20,000 nt of DNA, taken from the NCBI GenBank assembly GCA_029204225.1, contig CM055114.1, forward strand, positions 18,938,773 through 18,958,772. The letters run 5' to 3'. The DNA is from Diphasiastrum complanatum. Lineage: Eukaryota; Streptophyta; Lycopodiopsida; Lycopodiales; Lycopodiaceae. A program made the position numbers and the translations under genes. This document shows, piece by piece, positions 1-7,812 of this stretch. The notes beneath the pieces were generated by a model that was not told the DNA's origin, did no database searches, and saw nothing but the letters and a program-made list of their open reading frames with translations. Every line of letters starts with the position of its first letter. Position 1 is the first letter of the stretch.

Positions 1-1284
1 CATCAAGATCCCCTTTACCACAAAATATCTTTGTCTTAGTGGTCTTGATATATCGCTCACTTGAACTTGCCATAGAATCTTTGGCTCATCTATTAAGGGA
101 GCCATATACATGTCCATATTTTTTGCCTTGTATTCTCCCGGAATAAGAAAGGCGAGCATTAGGTGCCTCTTCTTAATATTTAGTCAAGGCGGAATGTTGT
201 GGGGGACAACCGGCGAAGTGGACCATGATGTGGAGTGATATGCACTCTACAACAATCATAGGTGATTTTCTTTATTGATGCTTTTCAAATTATGATTTAA
301 ATACTTCAACATTATGTTTTTCTTTCAGATTTATATCCATCATGCATAAGTGAATGGGAGCCAGCACAATCACTTGTAGAAATATTGGACGTGATTCACT
401 CTGGTGTTGGAAAGCTACAATATAGAGGAAGAAGTCCAAAGAAGCTTGTAGATTGTGGTATCTATTTTTAAGAATCTTTATATATTCACAAACAGATGGA
501 GGTTTTGGCAAGCTTGAAGCAATTCCATTGCCTAGTTTTCAAAGTGATGAGTGGCCTACTCTTGACAATATTGTTTCTGAATCCTTGAGATGCAAGCTAC
601 TCATTGATATTAGAAATGCTATGAAGATAAGCACTTGCTCAAAAATTGTTCGCCTAAGTTGGTTTATCTCATTATATATATTTGTTGATTTTTTCTCGAG
701 TGCTAGTGTTCGTAGGACACCAACTTTATTTGTTTGCAAGGATTTATCAAATGAGACTTTGTCAGATCTCATGGATCAAGGCTGGGATAGTAAAACAAAT
801 AATGACATAGAATGTAGGATTAAAAAGTCGTCAATGATCTTTCATTCTCATATCAAAAAGCAAATGCTCAGTCTCACATTTAGCTATCAAAGATACAAAA
901 AAATTGAAGGTGCATGGCTACTACTAGATCAAAACTTTGAACTAAATGGTGACACAAACCAAATGGAGATAAGCATTATCTACAATGAGGAATATTTGAC
1001 TATGGTTCAGGTGGAAGAGCATTGGAAGCTTGATTTTATCAGAACCGAGCTCATGCTATTACAAACCAATCTACCAACATATTTCAAATTTATCATCAAC
1101 GGAAGACTCGTAAGTACTTTATGTTTATTGCCATTTCAAAATAGTACAAAAAAATTGAAAATGGCATCATTTACAATTTGCACATTCACTAATATTTGTC
1201 ATGTCACAAATGCGAAAAAGACAGGAGCTAATAACGTGCTGCAAAGATCTACCTACAACAATCACCATTGTGGAAGAACAATAG
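1..1284 (+). pseudogene. Exons of an unrecognised plant gene (3' part)
   Basis: I do not recognise the protein. A plausible chain of exons reads as follows. An exon ends at 261 before a GT. An intron spans 262-328 and ends TTTCAG. An exon from 329 reads DLYPSCISEWEPAQSL and onward to about 457. A long open frame runs from about 499 to 1109 and contains VEEHWKLDFIRTEL and LPTYFKFIINGRL. An intron spans 1110-1224 (GTAAGT to ACAG). A last exon, 1225-1284, reads ELITCCKDLPTTITIVEEQ and then TAG. The 261/329 and 1109/1225 joins keep frame. The step between 457 and 499 leaves only about 40 bp, too short for a normal plant intron, so a frameshift or deletion is likely there. In-frame stops occur before 261. 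AATAAA hexamers lie at 1290-1295 and 1331-1336. The 5' end lies outside the window or is lost. Coding character is fairly convincing; function is unknown. Confidence 0.45.
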
Positions 1285-1289
1285 CTCTG

Positions 1290-1336
1290 AATAAACTTTA
1301 GTAAAAGTATGTGTATAGACTCTTTCATTCAATAAA
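1290..1336 (+). promoter_or_regulatory. Candidate polyadenylation signals
   Basis: Two AATAAA hexamers, 1290-1295 and 1331-1336, follow the TAG at 1282-1284 of the plus-strand gene remnant. Their position just behind an inferred last exon fits 3'-end signals. The hexamer is common by chance in AT-rich DNA. Confidence 0.3.
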
Positions 1337-1572
1337 TGAAAGCCCAAGTTGGGCATTAGTACGTGTTTTGTGTTCCCAAATTCATAAAATGGAATAGCAT
1401 TTGATATATCAATGTATATTTTTCTATGAATTCTTTACATGTACAATCTATTTTTGTTCTATGCTATCTGTATTGTTCTAATCTGTATTTAGTATAATTA
1501 CATCATCCTTGCACCATCATCAACAATGGGAGGCTGAAGCCTTGCCCTAGCCAGTATGCTTAGGATAATTTC

Positions 1573-2515
1573 TTATCTAAATCTGTACACCTGGCCTGAT
1601 GTGTACTCAAGAAGTGTAAACTGCAAGTAGAACATTCATGTATTAGTGATGGCTAAAACATGAACAAAATAGAAAACTAATCATGATTAAAAAAATAAGA
1701 ATAAACAAAACTAATTACCTTAGAAATATCAATATCTTCTTGAAGGTTGAACCACTCAAAAAATAACTTTGCATTATATAATGTGTACCACCCAGAGCTG
1801 AATGAATCATTTTGTTGGGGTGACTACAAAAAAATTCAGCACACAAGAAATCAATTAAAAATAGAATGAATTAGAATGAAATAGATACATTAGAATACTG
1901 ATTTCAAAATGTTGTTAAGAAAGGCAGAATTTGCCTCCAAACTAACGATCTGCCAATCCACTGAATGGGAAACATCTGTTGGAATATATTTACCTAAATA
2001 TGGCAAGTATATATCTACATCCTTATGTGTATTGCTAGCTGAGTTCATCTTGACACAAAATCCTTTAACAATATTATCTACAGATCTCTTAATAGAGATC
2101 AGGTTTAAACTCCAGTCACTGCAAAATAAAATAGAAAGTCCATTAGCTACAATTATGAGAACTATCTCCATTGATAATGCCAATTATAAAGTATTAAACA
2201 ACAAGAAGCATTTAACATATCTTACTTGGTATGATAAGTCATGACCATGTATTTTGTTGTTGGTGTGAATCCACTAGTCAGACACTGTGACAATGTGTCG
2301 TTATTCTCCTTGAAGGCTTGAAACAAAAAGTTACTGAACACCAGCAATTCATTGGATGAATCTCTTGCAATGTCATATTGCAAGAGTGTAATCCCAGACT
2401 CTATCACAGGATCACTGATAGAAGCCCGTCTATTTTTGAGATCCAAACAATCGACAACTCTATAATTTATACTAAAGCCAAGTTCGTCTATTCTAAGGAT
2501 GGACAACAGTGCCAT
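1573..2515 (-). CDS. Four-exon unrecognised gene with intact spliced frame
   Basis: Exons on the minus strand are 2226-2515 (first in-frame ATG at 2513-2515; the frame is open to 2572), 1899-2118, 1719-1823 and 1573-1620, ending in TAA. Introns are 2119-2225 (GTAAGA to TTTTGCAG), 1824-1898 (GTATTC to TTTGTAG) and 1621-1718 (GTAATT to ACTTGCAG). Phases agree at all three junctions, and no stop interrupts about 220 codons. Exon 1 includes VVDCLDLKNRRASISDPVIE, exon 2 KYIPTDVSHSVDWQIVSLEA, exon 3 SPQQNDSFSSGWYTLYNAKL, exon 4 FTLLEYTSGQVYRFR. The exon 2-3 pattern (IPxxxxHxxxW, then PQQND followed by a small residue and G) vaguely recalls C48/Ulp1 peptidases, but Ser stands where Cys would be. I would not assign that family. 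The gene converges on the plus-strand remnant at 1-1284. It could be a 3' fragment of a larger gene. Confidence 0.5.
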
Positions 2516-2868
2516 TCTCGCATTAGGCCGTACAATCTCGCACGTGTGAAATGACAACTTGACATATGTCAAATGATCATTCGCTCACTTGTCACCATGT
2601 GTCACTTTTGATGACTTGACGGAGATCCTATTCATTAAAGTCCCATAAAGGAATTATGTTAAAACCTCACATTAGGTAATCAGATCTTCAGTATATAAAG
2701 TAAAATGTAAAACTTCCATGAATGAGTTATTCCATTCAATTCCTAGTTGAATCTAGTTCAATGTAAAAGACTACACCTCTTAGGAGAAAAGCATTGTCAT
2801 CAAGAGATGGTTTAAGACTTCTTCAAGCTGTGAATCCATCTTGTTAGCATTGCTAGGAAAAAAATATT

Positions 2869-2911
2869 CTTCTAACTCGAACCTGGTTCGAGTTCAAGTT
2901 CGAGTTAGAAG
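2869..2911. repeat. Nested inverted repeats (two alternative hairpins)
   Basis: A perfect 10-bp-arm palindrome (AACTCGAACC, T, GGTTCGAGTT) spans 2874-2894. A second perfect inverted repeat with 14-bp arms (CTTCTAACTCGAAC at 2869-2882; GTTCGAGTTAGAAG at 2898-2911) shares its left arm. The two hairpins are mutually exclusive. Confidence 0.85.
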
Positions 2912-3051
2912 TGTCTACGTGACAGCAAGAAGTTCTTGGCTCCATCAGAATAGTGTCCCTCCAACTCAGACCTAGTTGATCTTGTGTTGTTGTTTTTAAA
3001 AACTATTTGTAGATTTATTACATCAAACATTGGATACAATAGTGTGCCTTG

Positions 3052-3072
3052 AACTCGAACCTGGTTGGAGTT
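3052..3072. repeat. Palindrome copy with one mismatch
   Basis: AACTCGAACC, T, GGTTGGAGTT: the same 21-bp palindrome with one mismatched position, at the second palindrome slot of unit A. Confidence 0.8.
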
Positions 3073-3237
3073 GTGAATCAAAACATGTCAGTATTACTAA
3101 TAAAAATCGTAACATCAACTAAGAATATTATTTTCAGCTTATTGGAAGAAAATGAATTTACGATATCCCATATTTTGAGGTGCTTAGCTGGTTCAACAGC
3201 TCAATATTCCTGATTTGGATCGAGGAATGAACAATTC

Positions 3238-3597
3238 ACACATGCGACAAGACGTTTTTTCACACGTGCGAACCACGATATAAAATCACAAGTTTTGATG
3301 AATTTTTTTCACTTTTTTTTTTCCTTCGCATATCGCACTTGTGTGCCACCTTCGTAATCGATATTCTGCCTACTGCATTTCATGCGCACAGGTCCAATAT
3401 TTCTGCTTATGTGTCTCCTCATATCAGAATTGTGCACCTCTCAACTCTATTTAACGATCTCTCTGATATTTGGCTCACACAGTTTCGCTATACCATACTT
3501 TCTTTCTGTACATATCACTCCTCTACGAACGCTTCAGAATCCTCCCCTTCTTATCCTAGTCGTCACACACAAGTGTGATATCCCCTAGTATACCACT
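3238..3597 (+). promoter_or_regulatory. Putative promoter and leader, copy 1
   Basis: A G-box core CACGTG lies at 3263-3268 inside CACACGTGCG, and TATAAAA at 3279-3285. A T-rich stretch follows, then a leader to the ATG at 3598. The leader opens with GCATATCGCACTTGTGTGC (3328-3346) and closes with the inverse form CACACAAGTGTGATAT (3566-3581), 16 bp before the ATG. The order CACGTG, TATA, T-run, motif recurs at 4330-4609 in front of the next gene remnant. Promoter function is inferred from layout only. Confidence 0.4.
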
Positions 3598-4273
3598 ATG
3601 GATAGGAGAAAGTAAAAGAGGAGGGATTTCTTCTCTACTGGCTCATCCTTAGCCCCTGCAGTTGCCATTACACCTCCAACTAGATCTAGAAGACGCAACC
3701 GCAGCATGTGGCTCTCTGATATTCGTAAGTATCAGAGATCAACCGCTCTGTTGATTCCCAGAGCTCCATTCTACCGTGTTGTCCAGTCATCTTGTTAAAT
3801 TCACACCCTCTGCTCTCCAATGCCTTCAAGACACTGTTGAGAACTATATGAGCCTTTTTTTTTAAGATTCATTTTTGCTTGCTATTCATTCTAAGAGAGT
3901 CACCATTATGTCTAAGGACTTTCAGTTACTGATGAGAATGAGAGAGAGATATTGCAAGTTACACATGTCTCAGCCTGCTGCTCCCAAACCTATTCCTCTA
4001 GATAGGACTGATCTTTCTACCAAGCATCCTAGGAAGCAGGCAGCCCCCAAGAGAGCCCCGAAGAAAGTAAGGAGGGTAGATACCACCGATTCTACGAAGC
4101 CTAACTCAGATGCAAATGTACATAATGTTGCCCTTAATAAGGTTGTAAATATAGCTACATCGATTTTGGATACTCATGTAATTCCTGTAGATACGTATAT
4201 AGATTTCGATGATTATCTTAAATTTGAGAAGGACATAGCCGATGTTGTAGATAGAATTGGTATTCCATTTTGA
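3598..4273 (+). pseudogene. CENH3-like histone H3-fold pseudogene with C-terminal extension
   Basis: Frame 1 from 3598 reads MDRRK, a TAA (3613-3615), then a basic stretch and RNRSMWLSDIRKYQRSTALL IPRAPFYRVV. This fits the alpha-N and alpha-1 region of histone H3; LLIPxAPF is the form seen in centromeric H3 variants rather than canonical LLIRKLPF. The frame stops at 3796-3798. One frame over, KFTPSALQCLQDTVENYMSL, a TAA at 3863-3865, then DSFLLAIHSKRVTIMSKDFQ LLMRMRERY match alpha-2, loop 2 and alpha-3. The loop 1 region is short by roughly nine residues. After the fold the frame stays open to 4273: a Lys/Arg/Pro-rich tail with STKHPRKQAAPKRAPKKVRR that resembles an H3 N-tail, then an acidic end (YIDFDDYLKFEKDIADVVDR). 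Two stops and a frameshift make it a pseudogene as written. An unrecognised intron is an alternative for the T-run and AAG at 3855-3866. Confidence 0.6.
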
Positions 4274-4275
4274 AT

Positions 4276-4609
4276 GAACACGAACACATGTCCTTGTGTC
4301 TTTTCACACGTGTCTACAAACCAATCGGGAACGAACACGTGTCCATTGACCGTTGACCACACGTGTGAAAATTCACTATAAAGGACATGAAACCCGATTA
4401 ATTTTTTGTTTTTTTCTTTCTTGAAATTCACAACATATCGCTCTTGTGCACGCGCTTTGTTGTACATCTTATTCGTCGATCCCTACTTGCGCACAAGTGT
4501 GATATTCAGGTGCTAGCTGTCGTACATATCCCTCTTGTGTGCGATCTTTACAGTTGGTTTTGTTTCGTTTTGTCTCCCTCGTGCACAGGTGCGATATCTG
4601 CTGTAGTGC
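4276..4609 (+). promoter_or_regulatory. Putative promoter and leader, copy 2
   Basis: Palindromic G-box elements ACACGTGT (4335-4342) and CACACGTGTG (4358-4367) precede TATAAA at 4377-4382, a T-rich stretch, and four copies of the leader motif in alternating orientation: about 4433-4451 (ATATCGCTCTTGTGCAC), 4489-4505 (GCGCACAAGTGTGATAT, inverse), 4525-4543 (ATATCCCTCTTGTGTGCG) and 4581-4598 (GTGCACAGGTGCGATATC, inverse). An ATG in a good context (GCCATGG) follows at 4610. It resembles copy 1 in front of 3598. Function is inferred. Confidence 0.4.
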
Positions 4610-6124
4610 CATGGCCTCTTCCTCAAGATCTACACAAGATTCATGCCTAAGTTCATTTTTTACTGAATTTAGGATTATGAAAATCTAGACTACTTCCACA
4701 GCCTATTTAGACCATATTTACATGTTTTTAAGACTGCACAACCCAATTTTGATGTATTTTATGAACATTATATTAGATTCAAGGATATACTCAGTAAGCC
4801 TGTTATTTTCATAAATTCACTCTCGTACATGCATTATACTGATCTTTTTCGTTTCTTCCTAGCTTTCAGACATAGACTAGATAGAATGTTCACCAAATTG
4901 TTTGATCATTTTAAAAGCAGTTCAATGTGTTCTTATTGCAATAAAAAATGTTGATTGATTGAATACCAGAGTGATTTCGTACTTTTTCTATTTGTTCAGA
5001 TCCCGAATAATGAGAAAGTTTTTGCTGCTGACCCTCATCTTGTATCATCCTCTGTTGAGTCATCTATTAAGGATAGCAGTCACTTCCTAATCGACACTCT
5101 TGATAAGGATAAAGACTTTATTGATGTAGATACTGATGTGCTCCGAGATTCTTTTATTGGCCAGAATACATTTGTTGATGAATCGATTCCTATAGAGGAG
5201 TCTAAATGTCTTTTCAATTTGCCAGTATATTATATAAATGACGATGTATATTTTACTACAGTTGATTTATGTCAGTTTTTTTACTATCGTGAAGATGAGG
5301 TGATATGTTTATTATCCGGCACAGTTTTTGAATTCTCCGACTTTGTAGATTTTGAAACAGATGACCTTGTTGCTGGAATTAATTATGATGATGAGGAGGA
5401 ACTTATGACCTGTAAAGAGTGCTTGACTAATACTTTATCAAATATTGTTGAGGATGGACGAGGCAGACCATCCGTTGAAGAATTCACGAATTCAATTCCA
5501 GATGGGCTTCCCTTGTCCATCATTAATGCATTTTATAGATGATTCCACTTCAGTAGGTGGTCATAATATTGATCATCCTGATCTGGTTGCTACTGATGAT
5601 GAAGAATGTGTAAGTGTTTAAACTTCCTTGCATTAGAATGTTCTTAACTGCTATATGTATTTTTTTTAACATATTTCTTATTGCAGGATGCTCTCATAAT
5701 TGATGACTTTATTGCGAGACGAGGTGGTTACAGACAACATGCATCCTCGTTCTAGAGGGATAGTGGACTTGGCCACTATCTTAGGCATTTTTTGAAGAAT
5801 GAGATCTGTATTGCTCATTTGAAGCTGAGCCCAGTTGGGGAGAGTCTGATAATGGCAGTTAAAGCTTTATCATTTTATCTAGGAGGACATAAATTTGTTA
5901 AGACAAATAAGATCATTTTCGTCAAAAGATCTTATGTTTTGAACATTCTAGGTTTTACTAATGGGAATCTTCCTTTAAGGAGCTCCCATAATTCATTGTA
6001 CTCTACTTATATTGAACTTAGTGGAAATAAGGATAATGCACATCTATTAGATGCATACGCTAGCAGAGAATTTCTTCATGACAATACTACCATAGAATCT
6101 GATACAAGATTTGATGATGAATAG
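4610..6124 (+). pseudogene. Unrecognised acidic, intron-containing gene remnant
   Basis: The start MASSSRSTQDSCLSS at 4610 runs into a TAG. One frame over, the frame DYENLDYFHSLFRPYLHVFK to CSYCNKKC runs open for over 90 codons and ends with TGA at 4952-4954. A pyrimidine-rich acceptor (TTTGTTCAG, ends 4999) precedes a long acidic open frame, 5000-5542, rich in Asp, Glu and Phe (for example EFSDFVDFETDDL) with a CKEC motif. Near 5523 a frameshift leads into HFIDDSTSVGGHNIDHPDL and a donor. The intron 5610-5686 is textbook (GTAAGT to TTATTGCAG). The last exon 5687-6124 reads DALIIDDFIARRGGYRQHAS, has TAG at 5753-5755, then stays open to TAG at 6122-6124. I recognise no family. At least two frameshifts and one nonsense codon indicate decay. 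Confidence 0.45.
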
Positions 6125-6158
6125 TTGACGCTTTGTATTTTGTTATAATACAATCAAT

Positions 6159-6289
6159 ACATTTACATTGAGTATTTATCCTCTCTATTGTTCCATGAAT
6201 TTGCATGCAATTCTAAACATGTCACACATTTACATTGAGTATTTCTCCTCTCTTGTTCAATGAATTTGCAAGCAATTCTAAACATGTCA
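6159..6289 (+). repeat. 67-bp imperfect tandem duplication
   Basis: Two units (6159-6225 and 6226-6289) both start ACATTTACATTGAGTATTT and both end near TTCTAAACATGTCA, with small differences. They lie just downstream of the stop at 6122-6124, so perhaps in its former 3' UTR. A weaker third trace is near 6362-6392. Confidence 0.8.
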
Positions 6290-6466
6290 TGATTTGATGA
6301 CAATGGTGATTGAATGTCTTTGTTATCTTCTACTCAGCAATCATCTAATTTTTTCTTCCTGTATGAACTTGCATGCTTTTCTAAACTTGTTGTATTGTGT
6401 TGATTTTGTTATATGTCGAATCTAGACTCTGCGGTAGAACCACTGAAACAATTGACAAATGTAGTT

Positions 6467-7701
6467 TCATTTTTCATTGGTTTCTCCATGTTGTGTATTT
6501 CGATGAAATGTTGCTTGTGCTTGCCAGTGTGACTTCTCCATCCCTTGTGATGACCATACACTCAAGCTTCCATATGTATTTGCAAAAAATGTTGAATGAA
6601 CTCTTAGTATGTGCTGCATATGTCAAAATCATAATGTTAGTCTTACGTTTGGATCTAAATATATATGAAAATTTGAAAGTATTTTGAAATTTTATACTAA
6701 CCATATAATGAGTGATGTGATCTTCTCCCCTTGCTTTTGATATTGCATTAACAAACTCGACACAAGTCCTTTGGACAACTTTCTTATCAATATTAGAGTA
6801 TTTTTCTTTTCTTAAAATAGCAATCATACTATCAAGCTTTTTCCATACATCAACTTTTAGTACTCTGGTTTTGCAGTCTTTCTCGAAGTCCTGAGTGGCA
6901 GCAATAATATCTGTCCAGACTGAGTGTCGAATATTAGAAGCCTTACCAGTATGATTTGATAGAAAACGACGTGCTTTTGCTCCTCCTATGCTTGGCTTAG
7001 TTGGCATGTTCCCATTCTTTCCTGAAAGCTTTTCATCTTTTTGATTTTTGACTTGTCCTTTATGGAGTCCTGCTTTTGATAAAACATCTTCTAATCGAGA
7101 GATAGCTTCCTTTGCTGATAATGCTGGCTTAGTATTCCAAGCAAAAACTATATGAAGACAAATGATCTTTTCTATTAATCTAACTTCTGCATGAAGAGTG
7201 CAAACATGCACATTTTTCAAGGGGATAGGCAGCACAGGCCTCCAGTTTGGATCTGCATATTCTCTAGTAATTCTTGTACTCCTAGTAACATCTTTTGTCA
7301 TTTTCATGCAATACAAACAAGTGTGTTTTGATGTAGCACCGTGAGAGACATTATACATACATTTCAATGTTTTCAAATCACCTACTAAGTGCCATTCAAC
7401 ATTGAAGTCTCCAACTCCTGGAACATTGAGAAGTCCTCCATCCATATGGTCTTTGATGATCCTAGAATAAGATGTCCTTGAGAATATACATGGTAATATT
7501 TCATGATCCTCCTTTATCACCTATCCAAATAATTAATCAGACTTAGTTAACAAAGAATTAATACTATTCAATGAATGTAATGTAATAATGAGGCTAGTTA
7601 CCTAAAACACTGCCAACCACCATATATCATTTTTTGACTAGACACTAAATTTGAAATCTTCTTGGTCCTCTGTTTGTGATACTGCACCATTCATGAGAGT
7701 T
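6467..7701 (-). pseudogene. Transposase-like gene remnant, three exons
   Basis: The minus-strand exon 7602 to about 7701 reads MNGAVSQTEDQEDFKFSV, TAG (7638-7640), SKNDIWWLAVF, TAG (7602-7604). The intron 7521-7601 (GTAACT to GGATAG) leads in phase to exon 6702-7520. That exon is open for 273 codons and has HMDGGLLNVPGVGDFNVEWH, LVGDLKTLKCMYNVSHGATS, KHTCLYC (a CxxC pair), PIPLKNVHVCTLHAEVRLIE and KPSIGGAKARRFLSNH. The intron 6614-6701 (GTTAGT to TATGCAG) joins in phase to exon 6467-6613, with SLSVWSSQGMEKSHWQAQAT and TGA. The pattern (GD near a CxxC, then a conserved His block, then GMEKSH) recalls transposase-like proteins I know as uncharacterised families in plants and cnidarians; I cannot name the superfamily. 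The two TAGs could come from CAG. A SINE sits at its 5' end. It may be only a 3' portion. Confidence 0.5.
7688..7701. repeat. Left target-site duplication of SINE
   Basis: CATTCATGAGAGTT, identical to 7787-7800, bounding the 85-bp SINE. Confidence 0.85.
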
Positions 7702-7786
7702 GCCCAAAGGGGTTGGCCTAGTTGGTTAACTTGGCATCCAAAGTTTCTTTGGTCCCAAGTTCGAGCCTCCCTTGAAAACCAAGAAG
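7702..7786 (+). mobile_element. tRNA-derived SINE, 85 bp, with target duplication
   Basis: An insert of 85 bp is flanked by a perfect 14-bp direct repeat CATTCATGAGAGTT at 7688-7701 and 7787-7800. Inside are a pol III A-box match TGGCCTAGTTGG (7714-7725) and a B-box match AGTTCGAGCC (7758-7767), spaced as in a tRNA. The 3' end is short and lacks a poly(A) or poly(T) tail. It is little more than a tRNA-like head. Because it sits between clear target duplications it is a retroposed copy rather than a working tRNA gene; no full cloverleaf was found. Confidence 0.8.
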
Positions 7787-7800
7787 CATTCATGAGAGTT
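7787..7800. repeat. Right target-site duplication of SINE
   Basis: CATTCATGAGAGTT, identical to 7688-7701. Confidence 0.85.
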
Positions 7801-7812
7801 ATACTAACCCTC

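Larger units (their letters stand above)
2623..3232 (+). repeat. Dispersed copy (unit A) of the palindrome-bearing repeat
   Basis: This stretch aligns by eye, in order and in the same orientation, with the units at 13754-15972. Shared landmarks are the CCTATTCATTAA start, CCTCACATTAGGTA, CAATTCCTAGTTGAA, ATGGTTTAAGACT, the palindrome, AAGTTCTTGGCT, ATTGGATACAATAGTGTGCC, a second palindrome, TTGTGAATCAAAAC and CCCATATTTTGAGGTGCTTA. It is closest to unit B. No long open frame is present. It sits about 11 kb from the tandem array, so the family moves or has been duplicated at a distance. No terminal inverted repeat or target duplication was found at its edges. Confidence 0.7.

Noticed and set aside
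1890-2118. Ulp1/C48 peptidase assignment for the minus-strand gene
   Set aside because: Only a loose pattern; the catalytic His, Asp and Cys are not at recognisable positions, and Ser replaces Cys.
1890-2244. Plus-strand open frame 1909-2244
   Set aside because: It lies antisense to the minus-strand exons with proper splice sites and phases, so it is a shadow.
3720-3735. GTAAGT at 3725 as a splice donor in the histone-like gene
   Set aside because: It falls inside the conserved DIRKYQ coding stretch and reading through it gives the histone match.
3238-6124. Integrated large DNA virus fragment with a viral histone
   Set aside because: The introns, plant-like promoter elements and plant-type CENH3 features favour host origin; no viral hallmark gene is present.
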